A stretch of 32,017 bases of DNA, taken from CAZXCK01 sp964639225 (lineage in GTDB: Bacteria > Chloroflexota > Anaerolineae > Aggregatilineales > Phototrophicaceae). The DNA is taken from NCBI GenBank assembly GCA_964639225.1, contig CAZXCK010000034.1, forward strand, positions 1 to 32,017, given 5' to 3'. Positions 6,707 through 14,755 of this stretch are shown here, piece by piece. The notes beneath the pieces were generated by a model, which ran no database searches, had not been told where the DNA came from, and saw nothing but the letters and a program-made list of their open reading frames with translations. How positions within the stretch are numbered: the stretch's first letter is position 1; each line of letters opens with the position of its first letter. The position numbers were made by a program, and so were the translations under genes.

Positions 6707-8302
6707 TTCCCGCGAGATTCGTCGCCATACGATAAAGCTGCCGATCTGCGTCTCCTGCTGGTAGTTGAATTGCAGCCAGTGCAGCAGGTCGATATAGCGC
6801 GCTTCGAGCAGCATCCTGGAGTCGGCGTCGAAGCCGGTCGTCCAGGGCATGAAATCCCCCTGGACCACGAGCACATACGGCGGCAGCGCCGCCCACAGCA
6901 GATCGACGTTTTCCTGACGCCACTCCGGCGGGTACCACTCCGCTACCAGCGGATACTGGAAGATAAAGCGGGTGGGCGGGCGCAGGTCCGCCAGATAGTA
7001 GACCTCTGGCCGGAAGCCCCAGATGTACAGCGAATCGCGCGGTGCGGTGCGCTCGCGCAGATACTGGGTGACGGCCAGCGAATCACTAGCGACAAACGCC
7101 CCACCCCGGAAACGCTGGTAATAGGTCATCCGGTCGTCGTCACCGGTGAGGTATGGCAGGGCCGGAATCCAGACGTCGATGAGGATGAGTTGAAACATCA
7201 GCGCCACGACAGCCGCTGCCGACCAGCGGCGCAGCGCCGGCCAGCGACCAGCCAGCCAGTTTGCGGCGCGGTCGATGGCGTCGGCGGCCAGCAGCGCCAG
7301 CGGCGCGACCATCGGCAGGTAGTGATAGTCATAGCCTTTAGCCTGTACCAGCAGCGCCGCCAGCGCGCCCAGCCACCACAGCCACACGGTATGCCAGCCC
7401 GTCGAACGACGGCGCACCAGCAGGCGCAGCATCGGCCAGCCGATCAGGATGCTCAGGTAAGGCCAGGTGAACCAGGCTTGCAGGCTGCCGCGCCACACCG
7501 TCGAGGTGAAGATGTCGTCGAAGCCCTGGCGCGTATAGCTCGACGTGACAAAGGCGCTCTCGACCCACGCCTCGAACGCGCCCAGCGACGCCAGATAAGC
7601 CATGCCGCCCAGGCCAACAACCAGCCCGCCCAGCACGAAAGCCAGCGCATCGCGCCACAGATGCCCGCGCCAGTTATCGCCGGACCGCTGGCGAACACTC
7701 AGCGCGTGGCCGATCACCAGCGCCAGCACGAAGAACACAAACGGGTATTTGAACCACAGCGCGACGGCGCTCCACGCACCGGACAGCGCCGCCCACCACC
7801 AGCGCCGAGCCTCCAGTGCGCGGAAAGCGCACACCGCCGCCAGCACCATCGGCAGAATCGCGATGCCGTCGTTCTGCGTGAGCGTCCAGAAGCTCTGGCG
7901 GAAGTAGATGGCGGCGAAGATGGCCAGCGCCATCAGCCCGACACGCCGGTTCGCCAGCCGACCACCCAGCCAGAACAGGCTCAGGCCGACCGCCGGGAAC
8001 ATCAGCAGGTCGATGCTGCGCAGCGCCGCCGCTGTATAGCCCAGGACGGCCATCGCCGCACCGTAGACGTAAAACACCGCCGGCGGCTTGGGATTCCACT
8101 GGTCAACATAGGGGGCCGCCCCCGCCAGAATTTCGCGCCCGATGATGGCAAACTCGCCCTGGTCGCCGCCCAGCGGATAGGTGAGCACCGGCAGCGCCAG
8201 CGCGACAACCAGCAGGGTCAGCGCCAGCGCGCCCAGCCAGTTCCAGTGGACGCGGCTCAGTCGATTCAGCCTGTGTCGTGTGTGAATATCTGTGCTTACC
8301 AT
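6704..8302 (-). CDS. GT-C membrane glycosyltransferase (GT39/PMT_2-like)
   Basis: A 532-residue polytopic membrane protein with about ten hydrophobic segments. The first outward loop carries the acidic motif YPLGGDQGEFAII (D47, E50), which matches the catalytic loop of PMT_2/ArnT-like GT-C enzymes using lipid-phosphate sugars. NPKPPAVFYVYG follows at the position of the second conserved loop. The C-terminal part (about 410-532) is a soluble extracytoplasmic domain, common in this family. The donor and acceptor cannot be read. It lies 53 bp downstream of a stand-alone receiver gene on the same strand and may share its transcript. The start ATG 8302 lacks a clear ribosome site. Confidence 0.8.
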   Translation of the reverse strand: MVSTDIHTRHRLNRLSRVHWNWLGALALTLLVVALALPVLTYPLGGDQGEFAIIGREILAGAAPYVDQWNPKPPAVFYVYGAAMAVLGYTAAALRSIDLLMFPAVGLSLFWLGGRLANRRVGLMALAIFAAIYFRQSFWTLTQNDGIAILPMVLAAVCAFRALEARRWWWAALSGAWSAVALWFKYPFVFFVLALVIGHALSVRQRSGDNWRGHLWRDALAFVLGGLVVGLGGMAYLASLGAFEAWVESAFVTSSYTRQGFDDIFTSTVWRGSLQAWFTWPYLSILIGWPMLRLLVRRRSTGWHTVWLWWLGALAALLVQAKGYDYHYLPMVAPLALLAADAIDRAANWLAGRWPALRRWSAAAVVALMFQLILIDVWIPALPYLTGDDDRMTYYQRFRGGAFVASDSLAVTQYLRERTAPRDSLYIWGFRPEVYYLADLRPPTRFIFQYPLVAEWYPPEWRQENVDLLWAALPPYVLVVQGDFMPWTTGFDADSRMLLEARYIDLLHWLQFNYQQETQIGSFIVWRRISRE

Positions 8303-8355
8303 GCGCCTATTTTAGCGCAAAGCGATTTGCCACCGGGAGGGTGTTTTGTCCAGCG

Positions 8356-8757
8356 TCAGGTACGATCGGTTGTGCCGTTGCGCACCGCGTTGACCGCGTC
8401 CAGAAGCTGCTGTGCGCTGAACGGCTTCACCAGATAACTGGCGATCTCCTGGAGTTTGCCCACCAGGCGATTCGCCGGGTCGCTATGGGCCGTGGTGACG
8501 ATGACCGGAATACTGTTCTGGCCGTATTGGCTGGTGACAAATTCCAGCACATCCCAGCCGGTGATGTCGCCCAGACTCAGATCGAGCAGGATGAGGTCCG
8601 GTCGCTCTGATTCAAGATAGATGATCGCTTTTTCACCGCTGTTGGCATGATGGGATTCAATGTTGGCTCGTGTCAGGATCATACGGGCAATATCGGCGAA
8701 CTCCTGCGTATCCTCGACGACTAAGACCCGGTACGATGTAGTTGATGAGTGTGACAT
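8356..8757 (-). CDS. Stand-alone receiver-domain response regulator
   Basis: This 133-residue protein is a single CheY-like receiver: E15/D16, phosphoacceptor D59 in LILLDLSL, T89 in VIVTTAH and K111 in LVKPF. There is no output domain, so it must act by protein contact or in a phosphorelay. No kinase adjoins it; several orphan-capable kinases lie elsewhere in the window. GAGGGG precedes the start, and a -10 TATAAT lies about 43 bp upstream of the ATG. The glycosyltransferase gene follows after 53 bp. The GWDVLE segment is usual for receivers in hybrid-kinase relays. Confidence 0.93.
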   Translation of the reverse strand: MSHSSTTSYRVLVVEDTQEFADIARMILTRANIESHHANSGEKAIIYLESERPDLILLDLSLGDITGWDVLEFVTSQYGQNSIPVIVTTAHSDPANRLVGKLQEIASYLVKPFSAQQLLDAVNAVRNGTTDRT

Positions 8758-8799
8758 GCAATGACCCCTCGGTTCGGTAATTGCCAGCCTTGCCCCAAC

Positions 8800-8826
8800 A
8801 TTATAAACCTAAAACCAGTTCACCAA
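8800..8826 (-). promoter_or_regulatory. Promoter of the stand-alone receiver gene
   Basis: On the minus strand TATAAT lies at 8800-8805, with a possible -35 TTGGTG at 8821-8826 (15-bp spacing, short). The predicted start of transcription is near 8793, giving a leader of about 35 nt before ATG 8757. Confidence 0.5.
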
Positions 8827-8985
8827 ACCATTAGGAACTCAACACCATGACGCCATGCACGCAACTACTCGGCAAGGCTTTTGTGGGGCGCTGCCTGGCT
8901 GCCGCGCATGTCATGCTTCCAGGCCGCTGCAATAATCCATAACAGGCGAAAAGGCCGGACTTCATCCGCTGTATATGGCAGCGAC

Positions 8986-10599
8986 TCACATTCTGAACAC
9001 GCCAAAGCGCGTGGGTTCGATGGGGTGGTTCAGGCTGGCGCTTAACGCCAGGCCCAGCACCCGCCGCGTATGGACCGGGTCCAGAATGCCGTCGTCCCAC
9101 AGCCGCGCCGTCGAGTAGTAGGGTTCGCCTTCGCGTTCGTATTTGTCGAGTATCGGCTGCCTGAAAGCCGCCTGCTGCTCTGGCGACAGGTCCGGCTCGC
9201 CGCGCCGTGCCAGTTGGTCGCGCTTGATCGTCAGCAGCACGTTGGCCGCCTGCTCGCCGCCCATCACGCTGATGCGCGCATTGGGCCACATCCACAAAAA
9301 GCGCGGACCGTAAGCGCGGCCACACATGCCGTAATTGCCCGCGCCGAAGCTGCCGCCGACAATCAGCGTCAGTTTGGGCACGGCGGCATTGGCGACAGCG
9401 TGGACCATCTTGGCGCCGTCTTTGGCGATGCCGCCCGCTTCATAATCGCGGCCCACCATGAAGCCGGTGATATTCTGCAGGAAGAGCAGCGGGATTTTGC
9501 GCGCCGCGCACAGTTCGATGAAATGCGCGCCCTTCAGCGCCGACTCGCTGAACAGCACGCCGTTGTTGCCGACGATGCCCACCGGGTAGCCCTCGATGCG
9601 GGCGAAGCCGGTCACCAGCGTGACGCCGTAATTGGCCTTGAACTCGCGGAATTTGCTGCCATCCACCAGCCGGGCGATGATCTCGCGCACGTCGTAACTC
9701 TCGCGGAAGCTGGTGGGGATGATGCCGTAAAGCTGCTCGGCGTCGTACAGCGGCGGCTCCGGCGGCTGCAAGTCCATGCCGTCGATGACTTTGGGCCGGT
9801 TGAGCGTGGCGACGATGTCACGCACGATGTCCAGGGCGTGCTCGTCGTCCTCGGCGTAATGGTCGGCCACGCCGGATACGCGCGTATGTACATCAGCGCC
9901 GCCCAGTTCTTCGGCGGTCACGTCCTCGCCGGTGGCCGCTTTGACCAGCGGCGGCCCACCCAGGAAGATGGTGCCCGTCCCCTTGACGATCACCGTCTCG
10001 TCGGACATAGCCGGGACGTAAGCGCCGCCAGCGGTGCAGCTACCCATCACGCAGGCGATCTGCGGAATGCCCGCCGCGCTCATCGTCGCCTGGTTGTAGA
10101 AAATACGCCCGAAGTCGTCGGCGTCGGGGAACACCTCGTCCTGCATCGGCAGAAAAGCGCCGCCGCTGTCCACCAGATAGATGCACGGCAGGTTGTTCTC
10201 CAGCGCGATCTGCTGGGCGCGCAGGTGCTTTTTGACGGTCATGGGGTAGTAGCTGCCGCCTTTGACGGTGGCGTCGTTGGCGACGATGAGGCATTCGATT
10301 CCGCTGATACGCCCAATGCCGGTAACAATGCCCGCCGCCGGGGTTGCGTCGGCGTACAGGTTCCAGGCGGCCAGCGGCGCGATCTCCAGGAAGGGCGCGC
10401 CGGGGTCCAGCAGCCGGTCGATGCGGTCGCGGACGAACAGTTTGCCCTGCTCACGATGGCGCTGCTGGTAGCGTTCGCCGCCGCCCTCGCAGACGAGCGC
10501 CAGCCGTTCGCCAAGCTGCGCCGCCAGCTCGCGGTTATGGCGGGCGTTAGACTGAAAACGAGGATCGTTGGGGTCTACGTGAGAATCAAGCGTCTCCAT
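8986..10599 (-). CDS. mccB: Acyl-CoA carboxylase, carboxyltransferase subunit (methylcrotonyl-CoA carboxylase beta-like)
   Basis: Carboxyltransferase half of a biotin-dependent acyl-CoA carboxylase; it moves CO2 from carboxybiotin to an acyl-CoA, most likely 3-methylcrotonyl-CoA in leucine breakdown. At 537 residues it matches the usual length of MCC beta. The N-terminal crotonase-like half contains SCTAGGAYVPAMSDE and HTRVSGVADHYA. The C-terminal half contains GNYGMCGRAYGPRFLWMWP and VMGGEQAA, and the protein ends in FGVFRM; all are MCC-beta signatures. Geranyl-CoA carboxylase is the close alternative. The biotin carboxylase partner is not in the window. It lies 35 bp downstream of the anti-sigma gene with no terminator between, so it is probably the last gene of the sigma-factor operon. 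Confidence 0.9.
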   Translation of the reverse strand: METLDSHVDPNDPRFQSNARHNRELAAQLGERLALVCEGGGERYQQRHREQGKLFVRDRIDRLLDPGAPFLEIAPLAAWNLYADATPAAGIVTGIGRISGIECLIVANDATVKGGSYYPMTVKKHLRAQQIALENNLPCIYLVDSGGAFLPMQDEVFPDADDFGRIFYNQATMSAAGIPQIACVMGSCTAGGAYVPAMSDETVIVKGTGTIFLGGPPLVKAATGEDVTAEELGGADVHTRVSGVADHYAEDDEHALDIVRDIVATLNRPKVIDGMDLQPPEPPLYDAEQLYGIIPTSFRESYDVREIIARLVDGSKFREFKANYGVTLVTGFARIEGYPVGIVGNNGVLFSESALKGAHFIELCAARKIPLLFLQNITGFMVGRDYEAGGIAKDGAKMVHAVANAAVPKLTLIVGGSFGAGNYGMCGRAYGPRFLWMWPNARISVMGGEQAANVLLTIKRDQLARRGEPDLSPEQQAAFRQPILDKYEREGEPYYSTARLWDDGILDPVHTRRVLGLALSASLNHPIEPTRFGVFRM

Positions 10600-10634
10600 G
10601 GGGCTTTCGCTTTGTCGTTGGCCGGGTTGTCAGG

Positions 10635-11255
10635 CTAAGACTCTTTCGGGTCGTCGCTGGTGTCATTATTCTGTGGCCCGGCGGCGGGGGCTTCGTCCTC
10701 GGCATCGGGGATGCCCAGCACCTGCCGCACCAGCGTCAGCAGCGTCACCGGGATGAGCGCCAGCATGGCCATCGCCACTTCAGGGTTTTCCTCAAAGACA
10801 GCCGCCGCCTCGTCCAGCATAATCGTCACCGTTTCGATGACCATCGTCAGCATAGCCGCCACCTGAAGCAGAACGGCTTCCAGCGTCTCCGGGTTGCTGT
10901 GAGCGTTCAGCAGCAGATAGCCCGCGCCCACCAGCAGCGGCAGCGTCGCCACGGTGACGAGCTGCAAGGCCACCTGCATCGTCGCCTCGCCGACCTCGGT
11001 CTGCGGCTGCTGGCTGGCCTGCTGCTGCTCCTGGATGGTCTGCGCCAGGCGCGCCATGATGGTCACCGCCAGCCGTTCCGGGGCGCGCTCGTGGGGGGCG
11101 GTGCGCAGCATCATATCGACCCGCTGTAGCTGACTGTAGCGGCTGGCCGCTTCCGGATTTCGCGCCAGATGTTCTTGCAGTTCCTGCTCGGCTTCGGCTG
11201 ACAACTGATCGTCCAGCGATTCCTGCATGAGTTGTCTTTTGCGATCGTCGGTCAT
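10635..11255 (-). CDS. Membrane anti-sigma factor lacking zinc ligands
   Basis: A 206-residue protein, probably the anti-sigma factor for the ECF sigma gene that ends only 5 bp upstream. The N-terminal 65 residues resemble the zinc-binding anti-sigma fold (LDDQLSAEAEQELQEHLARN), but the HxxxCxxC motif has become H29-L-A-R-N33-P-E-A36, so both cysteines are missing. Q-rich residues 74-86 form a linker. Two or three membrane segments follow (about 94-118, 125-147, 160-180), then an acidic cytoplasmic-like tail with DAEDE. The fold may be kept without metal, as in some known zinc-free anti-sigma domains. The order sigma, anti-sigma supports the role; direct sequence similarity is modest. Confidence 0.72.
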   Translation of the reverse strand: MTDDRKRQLMQESLDDQLSAEAEQELQEHLARNPEAASRYSQLQRVDMMLRTAPHERAPERLAVTIMARLAQTIQEQQQASQQPQTEVGEATMQVALQLVTVATLPLLVGAGYLLLNAHSNPETLEAVLLQVAAMLTMVIETVTIMLDEAAAVFEENPEVAMAMLALIPVTLLTLVRQVLGIPDAEDEAPAAGPQNNDTSDDPKES

Positions 11256-11260
11256 GTTGA

Positions 11261-11857
11261 TTACATACCTTCCAATAACGAATTGCTGAAGTCACCGCCA
11301 GCCAGTCCAGAACTGTCGAGCTTCTCAGCCATCATCTGCCGGGCGCGATACAAGCGGCTTTTGATGGCGCTTTCGGTGGTTTCCATCATGTCGGCGATCT
11401 CGGCATACGAGTAGTCATACCAGTAGCGCAGCACGACCGCCGTCCGGTAGTCCGGGGCCAGTTCGTCCAGAAGCTGCTGCAGGCGCTTGCTGCGCTCGCT
11501 GCTGAGGGCCACCTGCTCCGGCTGCGGCTCCTCGCTGGCCAGGGCCAGGTTGGCTGGCAGCGGCTCGTCGATTGACAGGAACTTCATACGGCGTTTGCGC
11601 AGACGGTCGATGCAGTGATTGGATGCGATCGTCAGCAGCCAGGTCTTGAAGGAGCGCGCATGATCGTAACGCCCCAGGTTCGAATAGGCTCGCAGAAACG
11701 CTTCCTGCGCCGCATCCTCGGCCTCTGTGCGCTCGCCCAGGATGCGATAGCACAGGTTGTACACTGCGTCCTGAAATGTGTACACGATTTCGGCGAAAGA
11801 GTCCTGGTCCCCTGTTATAGCTGCATGTACCCATTGGCTTATGACTGGATCGGACAA
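11261..11857 (-). CDS. ECF-type RNA polymerase sigma factor
   Basis: A 198-residue sigma-70 family factor with only regions 2 and 4, the mark of the extracytoplasmic-function group. Region 2 spans about residues 22-92 (EDAAQEAFLRAYSNL, FKTWLLTIASNHCIDRLRKRR) and region 4 about 125-178 (LAPDYRTAVVLRYWYDYSYAEIAD, then ESAIKSRLYRAR). The start codon is TTG at 11857, supported by GGGGAG 10 nt before it. It heads an operon with a membrane anti-sigma factor and a carboxyltransferase, so it probably responds to an envelope or lipid signal. The 165 bp to the divergent methyltransferase gene carries a palindrome and repeats that could be its own control sites. Confidence 0.95.
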   Translation of the reverse strand: MSDPVISQWVHAAITGDQDSFAEIVYTFQDAVYNLCYRILGERTEAEDAAQEAFLRAYSNLGRYDHARSFKTWLLTIASNHCIDRLRKRRMKFLSIDEPLPANLALASEEPQPEQVALSSERSKRLQQLLDELAPDYRTAVVLRYWYDYSYAEIADMMETTESAIKSRLYRARQMMAEKLDSSGLAGGDFSNSLLEGM

Positions 11858-11867
11858 AACGACTTTG

Positions 11868-11873
11868 CTCCCC
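11868..11873 (-). promoter_or_regulatory. Ribosome binding site supporting the TTG start of the sigma gene
   Basis: GGGGAG on the minus strand lies 10 nt before TTG 11857. The next in-frame methionines are deep inside region 4, so TTG is the only start giving a complete region 2. Confidence 0.7.
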
Positions 11874-11978
11874 GTGTACGCGCGTTCGTCAACGGCTTAC
11901 ACGCTATAATGCGTGTACGCACTTATCTTACCGCAAGTTGCAGCAATTGTTAGGATAGAGCCTGCGCCGGGTGTACGT
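11874..11978. promoter_or_regulatory. Palindrome around TATAAT and GTGTACG repeats in the sigma/methyltransferase divergent region
   Basis: TACACGC (11898-11904) and GCGTGTA (11911-11917) flank TATAAT (11905-11910), making an almost symmetric 20-bp element. GTGTACG also occurs at 11874-11880, 11913-11919 and 11971-11977. A dimeric repressor covering a -10 box on the plus strand, or a site for the ECF factor itself, would fit. The plus-strand -10 of the methyltransferase could instead be TACAAT at 11979-11984. Confidence 0.45.
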
Positions 11979-12022
11979 TACAATACAGTCACCATCGATC
12001 GAACGATTTTACTCTAAAGAAC

Positions 12023-12715
12023 ATGAGCAGACGACTGAACAATCTCAGGGGCGACAAACTGCTGGCCTTCGAGCAGCAGCTCAGTGAAACACGTCTGGAA
12101 CGGGTGCGCTACGCCGCCCGCCAGCGCCAGCGCGGCCTGATGGTCCTCATGGAGGACGTCCACAACCCGCATAATCTGGCCGCCATCGCCCGTAGCTGCG
12201 ACGCCTTCGGCGTGCAGGATATCGGCTTCACCGCCACCCGTCAGAACCTGTTCGACCCGGAACAGGTGGGCAAAGTGTCGTCCAGTTCGGCCAGCAAATG
12301 GCTGGATTATCACATTTACACCGATGGCACCCGCGCCTGCCTGGAATCGCTCAAAGCAGATGGCTGGCAGATCGTAGCCACGGTGGCCACTCCCGACGCG
12401 ATCTCCATCTATGAGATGGATTTCGCTCAGATTGAGCCGTTGGTGCTGCTGGTGGGCAACGAACACGCCGGCCTTTCCGATGAGGCGATCGCCCTGGCCG
12501 ACCATCACGTAACCATCCCCATGCGCGGCATGATTCAGAGTTTTAACGTATCGGTGGCGACCGCCATCACCCTGGCGGAGATCACCCGCCAGCGCGACGC
12601 CAACCCGCAGCGTTTCACTGTCGATGACGACGAAGCGCAGGCGCTGCTGGTCGAGTTTATTCGCCGTTCCCTGCCCCTTCCCCGACGAGAGCAAAGGCAA
12701 ACCCCAGATGTATGA
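12023..12715 (+). CDS. trmH: SpoU-family tRNA/rRNA 2'-O-methyltransferase (TrmH-like)
   Basis: A 230-residue SPOUT methyltransferase that transfers a methyl group from S-adenosylmethionine to a ribose 2'-OH, most likely of guanosine 18 in tRNA. The three SpoU motifs are clear: VHNPHNLAAIARSCDAFGV (about 46-64) with the catalytic arginine, VLLVGNEHAGLSDEAI (about 140-155), and IPMRGMIQSFNVSVATAI (about 165-182) forming the trefoil knot. Motif 1 in this form is typical of TrmH rather than RlmB, and no extra N-terminal RNA-binding domain is present. The last 8 bases overlap the next gene, implying translational coupling. The ribosome site is weak (AAAGAAC). Confidence 0.9.
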   Translation: MSRRLNNLRGDKLLAFEQQLSETRLERVRYAARQRQRGLMVLMEDVHNPHNLAAIARSCDAFGVQDIGFTATRQNLFDPEQVGKVSSSSASKWLDYHIYTDGTRACLESLKADGWQIVATVATPDAISIYEMDFAQIEPLVLLVGNEHAGLSDEAIALADHHVTIPMRGMIQSFNVSVATAITLAEITRQRDANPQRFTVDDDEAQALLVEFIRRSLPLPRREQRQTPDV

Positions 12716-13778
12716 TCCACACGCGGCACACCAGCGGCTGATCGACTACCTGACCGCGACCTACGGCGACGAGCTGCTGCGGCGCGACGGCCACACCTAT
12801 CCCGTTTACGTGTTTCCGGCAGACGCTCACCAGCGCAACCAGCCCGACGATCTGCTGGTCGTCGAAGCGCCGCGCCATTACATGGACCGGCAATCGTTCG
12901 CCTTCTACGACGAAGGCCACCTGGAAGACCTGCGCCACACCCGCCCGGTGACCAACGGCATCACCTTCTGCCTGGACCGTCTCGAAACCAGCCCGCTGAA
13001 ACTCAGCGCGCACCTCGGCCACTACTTCGACCTGCTGGCGACGTGCGACGCGCTCACCAACGAACTGCGCGCCTATTCTCGCGGCGAGCGGGACAACCTG
13101 CGCCTGCGCGAACGCCTGCATGCGGCGGTGCCGCCGCGCTCGCTGTGGCGCGATGGCGGCGGGCGCTGCGCCGGTGTGGGCGTGGCCGTGTTGACGGTCT
13201 TTAACCTGGACGGTCGCTATCATCTGATTCTGGGGCAGCGGGCCGACAGTCTGGCGACCGGACCGGGGTTGTATCATGTGGTGCCAGCGCTGATGTTCCA
13301 GCCCAGCGGCCCGGACCAGTTCCTGAACGCGGAATGGTCCGTCACGCATCAGATCATGCGCGAGTTTGGCGAAGAGCTGTTCGGCATGTCGGAGTATGCC
13401 AACTGGGCCAATCCGCAGTCTGCCGATTATTTCTACGACGAACCCGCCATCAGCGACCTGCACGCTATGCTCGGCCCGGGGAGTGGCGGCGGGCAGGCAA
13501 GCGCCGAACTGCTGTTAACCGGCATGGCCTTCAACCCCATTTCGACGCGTGTCGAGGTGCTGGCGCTGCTGATGATTCACGACGCCGGCTGGTACACGCG
13601 CTCGCAGGCTTCACTTGAGGACTCCATGCGCGCCGAACATCAGGAAACGCGCCTGATTCCCCTGGACACGCTCGACGGCTTGCCGGAACATCTGCACCTG
13701 TCGATGACGCCGCCCGGCGCGGCGGCGCTGTGGCTGGGCATCGACGCGGCACGGGAGATGCTGGCTGCCCGCGAATAA
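12708..13778 (+). CDS. Nudix-like protein of unknown function
   Basis: A 356-residue soluble protein that I do not recognise as a named enzyme. The segment from about residue 155 to 230 resembles a Nudix fold: a GVGVAVLTVFNLDGRYHLIL strand pair, the GLYHVVPALMFQP turn, and REFGEELFG (218-226), close to the RE-x-x-EE core of the Nudix box but with the last glycine shifted by one. The first 140 residues have no recognisable domain. Nudix enzymes hydrolyse nucleoside diphosphates linked to other groups, but catalysis is uncertain here. ATG 12708 overlaps the stop of trmH by 8 bases; the frame is open further upstream inside trmH, but only this start gives the normal coupled arrangement. Confidence 0.7.
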   Translation: MYDPHAAHQRLIDYLTATYGDELLRRDGHTYPVYVFPADAHQRNQPDDLLVVEAPRHYMDRQSFAFYDEGHLEDLRHTRPVTNGITFCLDRLETSPLKLSAHLGHYFDLLATCDALTNELRAYSRGERDNLRLRERLHAAVPPRSLWRDGGGRCAGVGVAVLTVFNLDGRYHLILGQRADSLATGPGLYHVVPALMFQPSGPDQFLNAEWSVTHQIMREFGEELFGMSEYANWANPQSADYFYDEPAISDLHAMLGPGSGGGQASAELLLTGMAFNPISTRVEVLALLMIHDAGWYTRSQASLEDSMRAEHQETRLIPLDTLDGLPEHLHLSMTPPGAAALWLGIDAAREMLAARE

Positions 13779-13786
13779 TGGCCGGG

Positions 13787-14602
13787 CTAGCGCAGGCGCA
13801 GGCTCTGGGCCTGGACCTCGTCCATAGCCTCGATGGTGTCCTGCAGGCTGGCGACTTCGTCCTGAATCTCCAGGCGCAGCCGCTGCGCGCGCGAGCTATC
13901 GACTTCCCTGGCACCCAGGCGCGACATCTGCGCGTAGATCGTCCCCAGCGACGAGAGCGTACTCTCTAGCTGGATTTCGGCGCGGCGAATGCTGTTGACC
14001 GTCGCATCCAGGTTGGCAAGCTGCTGTTCAAGCTGCTGCACCTGCCGTTCCAGGTCGCGGCGCACGTCAGGATCCTCTTCGCGCTCCATGCGGATGCGTG
14101 TTTTTTCCAGGTTCTGCGGCACCATGCGGCGGTCGCGCTCGACCAGTTCGTTGGACTCAAACGAGTCGATGTGCAGCGCCAGATCATACATGTGGGCGAT
14201 CCAGTCGTTAACGTCTTCCACCGTCTGCATCAGGTGGGTGCGCAGCGCCCCTTTAGCCCGCTTGCCCAGTTCGAGCATGTTACGCCGGTATTCCAGCGCG
14301 TCATGCAGGCGGCTGCGCGAGGTGCGGTTTCTGATGGCTGCCAGGTCGTACTGGCTCTCGAACTGGCGGCTGATGGCTTCCTGGGCAGCTTCCGGATCGT
14401 TGACGGTGGCCGCCACATAAGCGCCCGCCGCCGCCGCGCCGCCGATCAGCCAGAACCAGCTCTGCCAGAAGTCGAACGGCTGCGGTGCCAGGAAGAACAG
14501 CACCAGTGTCAGCACTACCGTCACCAGCACCTGCCAGCTTAACACAGCGTTTTGCAGCACCGCCCCCAGGGCGCGCTGCCGAATTTTCTCGGATTCGGAC
14601 AT
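13787..14602 (-). CDS. Two-TM membrane protein with long coiled coil, PspA neighbour
   Basis: This 271-residue protein has two adjacent membrane segments (about residues 22-40 and 48-68) followed by a cytoplasmic region that is almost entirely helical and charged. Residues 145-271 carry a heptad-like pattern (VRRDLERQVQQLEQQLANL), indicating a long coiled coil. It has no enzyme motif. AGGGGAT precedes the start. It lies 153 bp downstream of pspA on the same strand, beyond a strong terminator. The coiled coil and location suggest that it works with PspA at the membrane, possibly as an anchor or regulator in place of PspB/PspC, but that is inference. Its stop is only 8 bp from the convergent Nudix-like gene. 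Confidence 0.72.
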   Translation of the reverse strand: MSESEKIRQRALGAVLQNAVLSWQVLVTVVLTLVLFFLAPQPFDFWQSWFWLIGGAAAAGAYVAATVNDPEAAQEAISRQFESQYDLAAIRNRTSRSRLHDALEYRRNMLELGKRAKGALRTHLMQTVEDVNDWIAHMYDLALHIDSFESNELVERDRRMVPQNLEKTRIRMEREEDPDVRRDLERQVQQLEQQLANLDATVNSIRRAEIQLESTLSSLGTIYAQMSRLGAREVDSSRAQRLRLEIQDEVASLQDTIEAMDEVQAQSLRLR

Positions 14603-14680
14603 CGATTTGATCCCCTGCTCTTGTTGTTGTATGGCCTGAACTCTGTACGCCGGGAAGCCCCGGCGAGTTGCAGACCGAAC

Positions 14681-14714
14681 TAACAGAAAACAGGGTCTAT
14701 GCGCATAGACCCTG
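14681..14714 (-). terminator. Rho-independent terminator of pspA
   Basis: A perfect 24-nt palindrome at 14691-14714 (arm CAGGGTCTATGC) is followed on the minus strand by TTTTCTGTTA. It lies 41 bp after the pspA stop. A second stem, CGCCGGG/CCCGGCG (14648-14654 with 14659-14665), lies between it and the next gene. Confidence 0.88.
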
Positions 14715-14755
14715 CACCGTGCTGTTCGTGAGCCAATCGCCGTCTGGCGACGTGC

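Noticed and set aside
6677..8437. 586-residue open frame on the plus strand
   Set aside because: It lies opposite the GT-C glycosyltransferase and has no ribosome site or domain; the low-complexity Q/R/P content marks a shadow frame.
8758..8985. Small gene or RNA between the receiver and carboxylase genes
   Set aside because: Apart from the receiver promoter I see only weak, imperfect hairpins and no coding frame with a ribosome site.
9070..10638. 522-residue open frame on the plus strand
   Set aside because: It is the antisense of the carboxyltransferase, whose signatures are unmistakable; no family features are present in the plus frame.
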